Assembly: GCA_023101725.1 (NCBI GenBank)
Contig: JALJCO010010564.1
Location: 372,001 to 436,000, forward strand
Origin: Atherinomorus stipes
Taxonomy: Eukaryota > Chordata > Actinopteri > Atheriniformes > Atherinidae
Length of the DNA stretch: 64,000 nt
Direction of reading: 5' to 3'
Made by a program: the position numbers and the translations under genes. A model generated the notes under the pieces. It saw only the letters and a program-made list of their open reading frames with translations, did not search any database and had not been told where the DNA came from. Numbering within the stretch: the first letter of the stretch is position 1; every line of letters starts with the position of its first letter. Below are positions 63,360 to 64,000 of the stretch, piece after piece.

Positions 63360-63600
63360 GTTGGATGATGCGCATGTGTTCTGATTTAGTGAGCTATGTT
63401 TATCAGACAAGACAGCATTTAGAAAATAAATAAACTTACAGGTAATGACAAGGTTGTGCTCGCCTCCCTCTGCGTTGCTGCAGAAGTTTTCTTTTAAATC
63501 CATTTGTTTGAAAACACTGACCTGACTGCTCAGCAGTAGCCTACTCAGCTCCACTCACGCAGTTGAATCAGCGAGGGAGGGGGTCAGAGCTCTAAAATGC
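63360..63600. other. No recognised gene
   Basis: Minus-strand frame 63554-63126 overlaps the Penelope 3' region and shows no domain. Confidence 0.4.
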
Positions 63601-64000
63601 AACTGACTACGCCACCACAAGCTGCCATCTTGAAATCATGATGGTGATCGGCCGTAGTCCACACAGAGGCTTCAAGCAAAACCTGGAATAATCTAAAATC
63701 TTTGCAGTATTTTGTTTTTGCTTTGCATGAAAAATTTTCTTTTAAATCCACATCCAACATATCTGGAATCCAGGTCAGAGAACGACTGGGACCAGAAGAT
63801 AATTATTTTCTCCCCATTGACTTCCATTCATATTTTTTTGTCTTTCAGGTCCCATGGGGCTCAACCGAAGGGGTGACTTCGGCTCCCTATAGACTTCCAT
63901 TTTAAAAAAGCCAACTTAACAGCAGAAATAAACATGTTCACAGCTGAAATAAACATGTTTACAGCAGAAATGAACATGTTTACAGCCTGTTTCAAAACAG
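63601..64000. repeat. Dispersed repeat ending in 21-bp tandem units
   Basis: CCCATTGACTTCCATTCATA and ACAGCAGAAATGAACATGTT belong to a common fish repeat. The last 75 bp hold three to four units of ACAGC-GAAATAAACATGTT. It runs off the window. Confidence 0.5.

Overview
This is vertebrate nuclear DNA, almost certainly from a ray-finned (teleost) fish. Bacterial features (operons, Shine-Dalgarno sites) are absent. The interspersed elements are a typical teleost set: L2-clade LINEs, a Gmr1-like LTR retrotransposon, a Penelope-like element, hAT, piggyBac, Tc1, Harbinger-like and TTAA-flanked DNA elements, and tRNA-derived SINE-like repeats. No complete host gene could be supported. One candidate host exon (about 23.85-24.07 kb) is flagged.

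Layout. 0-3.9 kb: an endogenous-retrovirus-like LTR with leader on the minus strand, an L2 fragment and MITEs. 3.9-15.5 kb: one large composite, a Gmr1-like retrotransposon with Ty3/gypsy proteins in the order gag-protease-integrase-RT-RNase H. It is flanked by a 5-bp duplication AGCAT, begins with an inverted full LTR, is split in the RT region by an L2 LINE, and carries a hAT in each of its two complete LTRs. The right-hand hAT (12.2-15.5 kb) still has a recognisable spliced transposase. 15.5-21 kb: small MITEs, a Tc1 transposase remnant, nested MITEs, a solo LTR and a SINE-like copy. 21-26.4 kb: a long inverted pair, a fold-back MITE, the candidate exon and a 58-bp tandem repeat. 26.8-45 kb: a series of MITEs, several with exact target duplications (TTAA, TA, TTA, 8 bp) and several nested. 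It also holds a minus-strand retroposed insert with a 16-bp duplication, a fold-back element built from three THAP zinc-finger fragments, and long polypurine tracts.

45.2-54.4 kb: a piggyBac cluster. A minus-strand copy is broken by stacked insertions, a plus-strand fragment lies head to head with it, and a nearly intact 4.2-kb element has TTAA at both ends. In that element, taking out one MITE and one intron leaves a 595-codon transposase frame with a single internal stop. 54.4-64 kb: SINE-like and MITE copies and a Penelope-like element. The Penelope copy is split by two MITEs and carries a GIY-YIG domain and a hammerhead-like motif in its 3' region.

The genes do not work together as a pathway. 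The window is a record of successive insertions, and the nesting and target duplications give their relative order. All assignments come from reading motifs and repeats by eye; no database search was run.
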